Shown here: positions 62,791 through 64,000 of the stretch, piece after piece | Numbering within the stretch: position 1 is the first letter of the stretch | Layout: every line of letters begins with the position of its first letter | NCBI RefSeq assembly: GCF_000383475.1 | Contig: NZ_KB911459.1 | Span: forward strand, 820,467 to 884,466 | Source: Microbacterium sp. 11MF | Lineage (GTDB): Bacteria > Actinomycetota > Actinomycetes > Actinomycetales > Microbacteriaceae | Direction of reading: 5' to 3' | DNA length: 64,000 bases | Program-made: the position numbers and the translations under genes | Notes under the pieces: generated by a model | The model's input: only the letters and a program-made list of their open reading frames with translations | What the model was told of the DNA's origin: nothing | The model's database searches: none

Positions 62791-64000
62791 TCAGTCCTTC
62801 TGCGCGAGCAGCGCGTCCCGCACCTGGCGCCGCAGCACCTTGCCGATGAGCGAGCGCGGCAGGTCGTCGACCGGTTCGATGCGACGCGGAACCTTGTACG
62901 GGGTCAGTCGTGTCCGCGCGAAGGAGCGGATGTCGTCGACGTCGAGGGCGGTCACGCCGGGGGCGGGGATGACGACGGCCACGACCTGCTCGCCGCTGTG
63001 CGGATCGGGCAGGCCGACCACGGCGGCATCCGCCACCTGCGGGTGCTGACGGAGCGTCGCCTCGACCTCGGACGGTGAGACGTTGAAGCCGCCCGTGACA
63101 ATCAGCTCCTTCAGCCGGTCGACGACCCGGAAGAAGCCGTCTTCGTCGCGCTCGACGATGTCCCCGGTGCGGAACCAGCCGTCCTCGAGGACCTTCTCCG
63201 TCTCCTCCGGCTTGCCGTAGTACCCCGAGAAGACCTGCGGTCCGCGCACCACGAGCTCGCCGGGCTCGCCGACACCGAAGACGCGCGACGGGTCCTCCGG
63301 ATCGACGACCCGCGCGTCGGTCCCGGGGACAGGGATGCCGATGGTCCCCGCCTTCCGGCTGTCGGCGGGCGGGTTCACCATTAAGACGGGCGAGCACTCG
63401 CTGAGGCCGTAGCCCTCGATGAGGTAGCCGCCCGTGGCCTCCTCGAAGGGTTCGACGAGCGCCGGCGAGAGGGCCATCGCCCCCGACACGCCGATCCCGA
63501 TGCCCCGGATCGACGCGCCGGTCTCACGGGCACGAGCGAGCAGGCGCTCCGCGATGGGCGGGACGAGGGGCAGGACCGTCGGCGGGTGCTTCTTGATCGC
63601 GTCGATCACCATGTCGGCGTCGAACTTCGGGAAGAGCACGAGACGCGCTCCCATCGACATCGCGAACGTCAGGCACAGCGTGAGCCCGTACGCGTGGAAC
63701 ATCGGCAGGACGGCGTAGAAGACGCATCCGTCCCCGCGGACCACCGCCGGGATGAACGCCTGACTCTGGCGGGCGTTGGCGAGGAGGTTCCGATGGGTGA
63801 GTATCGCACCCTTGGGCGTGCCCGTCGTTCCGGAGGTGTACTGGAGGACCGCGAGGTCGTCGGTGGCCGGGCGCGGGTGGGATGCCGGGAGCGGCTCGGT
63901 CCGGACGAGGTCCTCCCACGTGTGCGTCCCGCGCACCGGTGCGGTGAGCGCCTCACGGGATTCGCGGGCCTTGGCGATCGGCAGCCGCAGCGCGAGCCGC
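62791..64000 (-). CDS. Acyl-CoA ligase / AMP-binding enzyme, 5' end outside the window
   Basis: The last 402 codons are present; the frame stays open to base 64000, so the N-terminal part is missing. ANL-superfamily motifs: phosphate-binding YTSGTTGTPKGA, GYGLSECSPVL, RTGDIVERDEDGFFRVVDRL, GGFNVSPSEVE, and the catalytic-Lys end PRSLIGKVLRRQV. This pattern is that of long-chain fatty acid CoA ligases (FadD), which activate fatty acids as acyl-AMP then acyl-CoA. Substrate chain length cannot be read. Convergent with ligA, 3 bp apart. Confidence 0.9.
   Translation of the reverse strand, partial: RLALRLPIAKARESREALTAPVRGTHTWEDLVRTEPLPASHPRPATDDLAVLQYTSGTTGTPKGAILTHRNLLANARQSQAFIPAVVRGDGCVFYAVLPMFHAYGLTLCLTFAMSMGARLVLFPKFDADMVIDAIKKHPPTVLPLVPPIAERLLARARETGASIRGIGIGVSGAMALSPALVEPFEEATGGYLIEGYGLSECSPVLMVNPPADSRKAGTIGIPVPGTDARVVDPEDPSRVFGVGEPGELVVRGPQVFSGYYGKPEETEKVLEDGWFRTGDIVERDEDGFFRVVDRLKELIVTGGFNVSPSEVEATLRQHPQVADAAVVGLPDPHSGEQVVAVVIPAPGVTALDVDDIRSFARTRLTPYKVPRRIEPVDDLPRSLIGKVLRRQVRDALLAQKD

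Overview
The window reads as one contiguous piece of a high-GC (roughly 70% by eye) actinobacterial chromosome, most like Microbacterium or a close relative in Microbacteriaceae. I infer this from gene order (leuCD-murA-plsC-gpsA-ddl; DUF177-rpmF-rnc-mutM; smc-ftsY; rpsP-khpA-rimM-trmD-rplS-lepB-rnhB-DUF2469-yraN-comM-dprA-xerC; rpsB-tsf-pyrH-frr-cdsA), from the actinobacterial families DUF2469, DUF3515, DUF4349 and GlgE, and from many probable leaderless genes whose start codon lies 6-9 nt after a TANNNT -10 box. I see no insertion sequence, prophage, integron, CRISPR array, rRNA or plasmid-type module. It looks like vertically inherited core genome.

Layout. 1-3.8 kb: end of an unknown gene, a metallo-beta-lactamase-fold hydrolase, tRNA-Glu(CUC), an ECF sigma factor coupled to a DUF4349 membrane protein, and a TerC-family protein. 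3.8-10.3 kb: leucine biosynthesis (leuCD, behind a possible leader peptide), then envelope genes murA, an acyltransferase, gpsA and ddl. 10.3-15.1 kb: DUF3515 lipoprotein, thiL, rsmD, recG, coaD. 15.1-17.6 kb: DUF177, L32, RNase III, MutM. 17.5-19.4 kb: a minus-strand unit of a very small ORF, an 85-residue protein and a double-GNAT acetyltransferase, divergent from smc. 19.4-24.7 kb: smc, an excalibur-domain secreted protein, ftsY, DUF2004. 24.7-29.0 kb: a small secreted protein, lipA-lipB divergent from a TetR regulator, then ffh. 29.0-39.9 kb: YbdK-type ligase, the rpsP-to-lepB ribosomal/tRNA-modification/export cluster, rnhB, and DNA-processing genes yraN, comM, dprA, xerC, then an M23-fold protein. 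40-46 kb: rpsB-tsf, pyrH-frr-cdsA, a DivIVA-repeat protein, a lytic-transglycosylase-like protein and a Cys/His-rich small protein. 46-50 kb: AI-2E-family membrane protein, a two-part membrane protein, and a thioredoxin-TPR protein. 50-56.4 kb: alpha-glucan enzymes glgB, glgE, glgX. 56.4-64 kb: cysteine desulfurase and mnmA (tRNA 2-thiouridine), an epimerase, DUF4166, ligA, and the 3' part of an acyl-CoA ligase.

How they work together. Protein targeting (ffh, ftsY, lepB), translation (S16, L19, S2, L32, EF-Ts, RRF, RimM, TrmD, RsmD, MnmA), the lipid/wall supply line (plsC-gpsA-cdsA; murA-ddl; UMP kinase), lipoylation (lipAB), DNA maintenance (smc, recG, mutM, rnhB, ligA, xerC) and the GlgE alpha-glucan route are represented.

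The most interesting signals are not new genes but DNA/RNA-level structure. The 10-mer GACGGATGCC occurs at least 17 times on both strands, twice inside terminator stems, like a DNA uptake sequence. An 18-bp perfect inverted repeat lies inside the start of the RNase III gene. A small ORF with a near-perfect Shine-Dalgarno site and its own promoter leads an uncharacterised operon beside smc. Two divergent pairs of genes share overlapping -10 boxes. The ribosomal-protein leaders contain pairable, partly mutually exclusive segments. All counts and pairings were made by hand.
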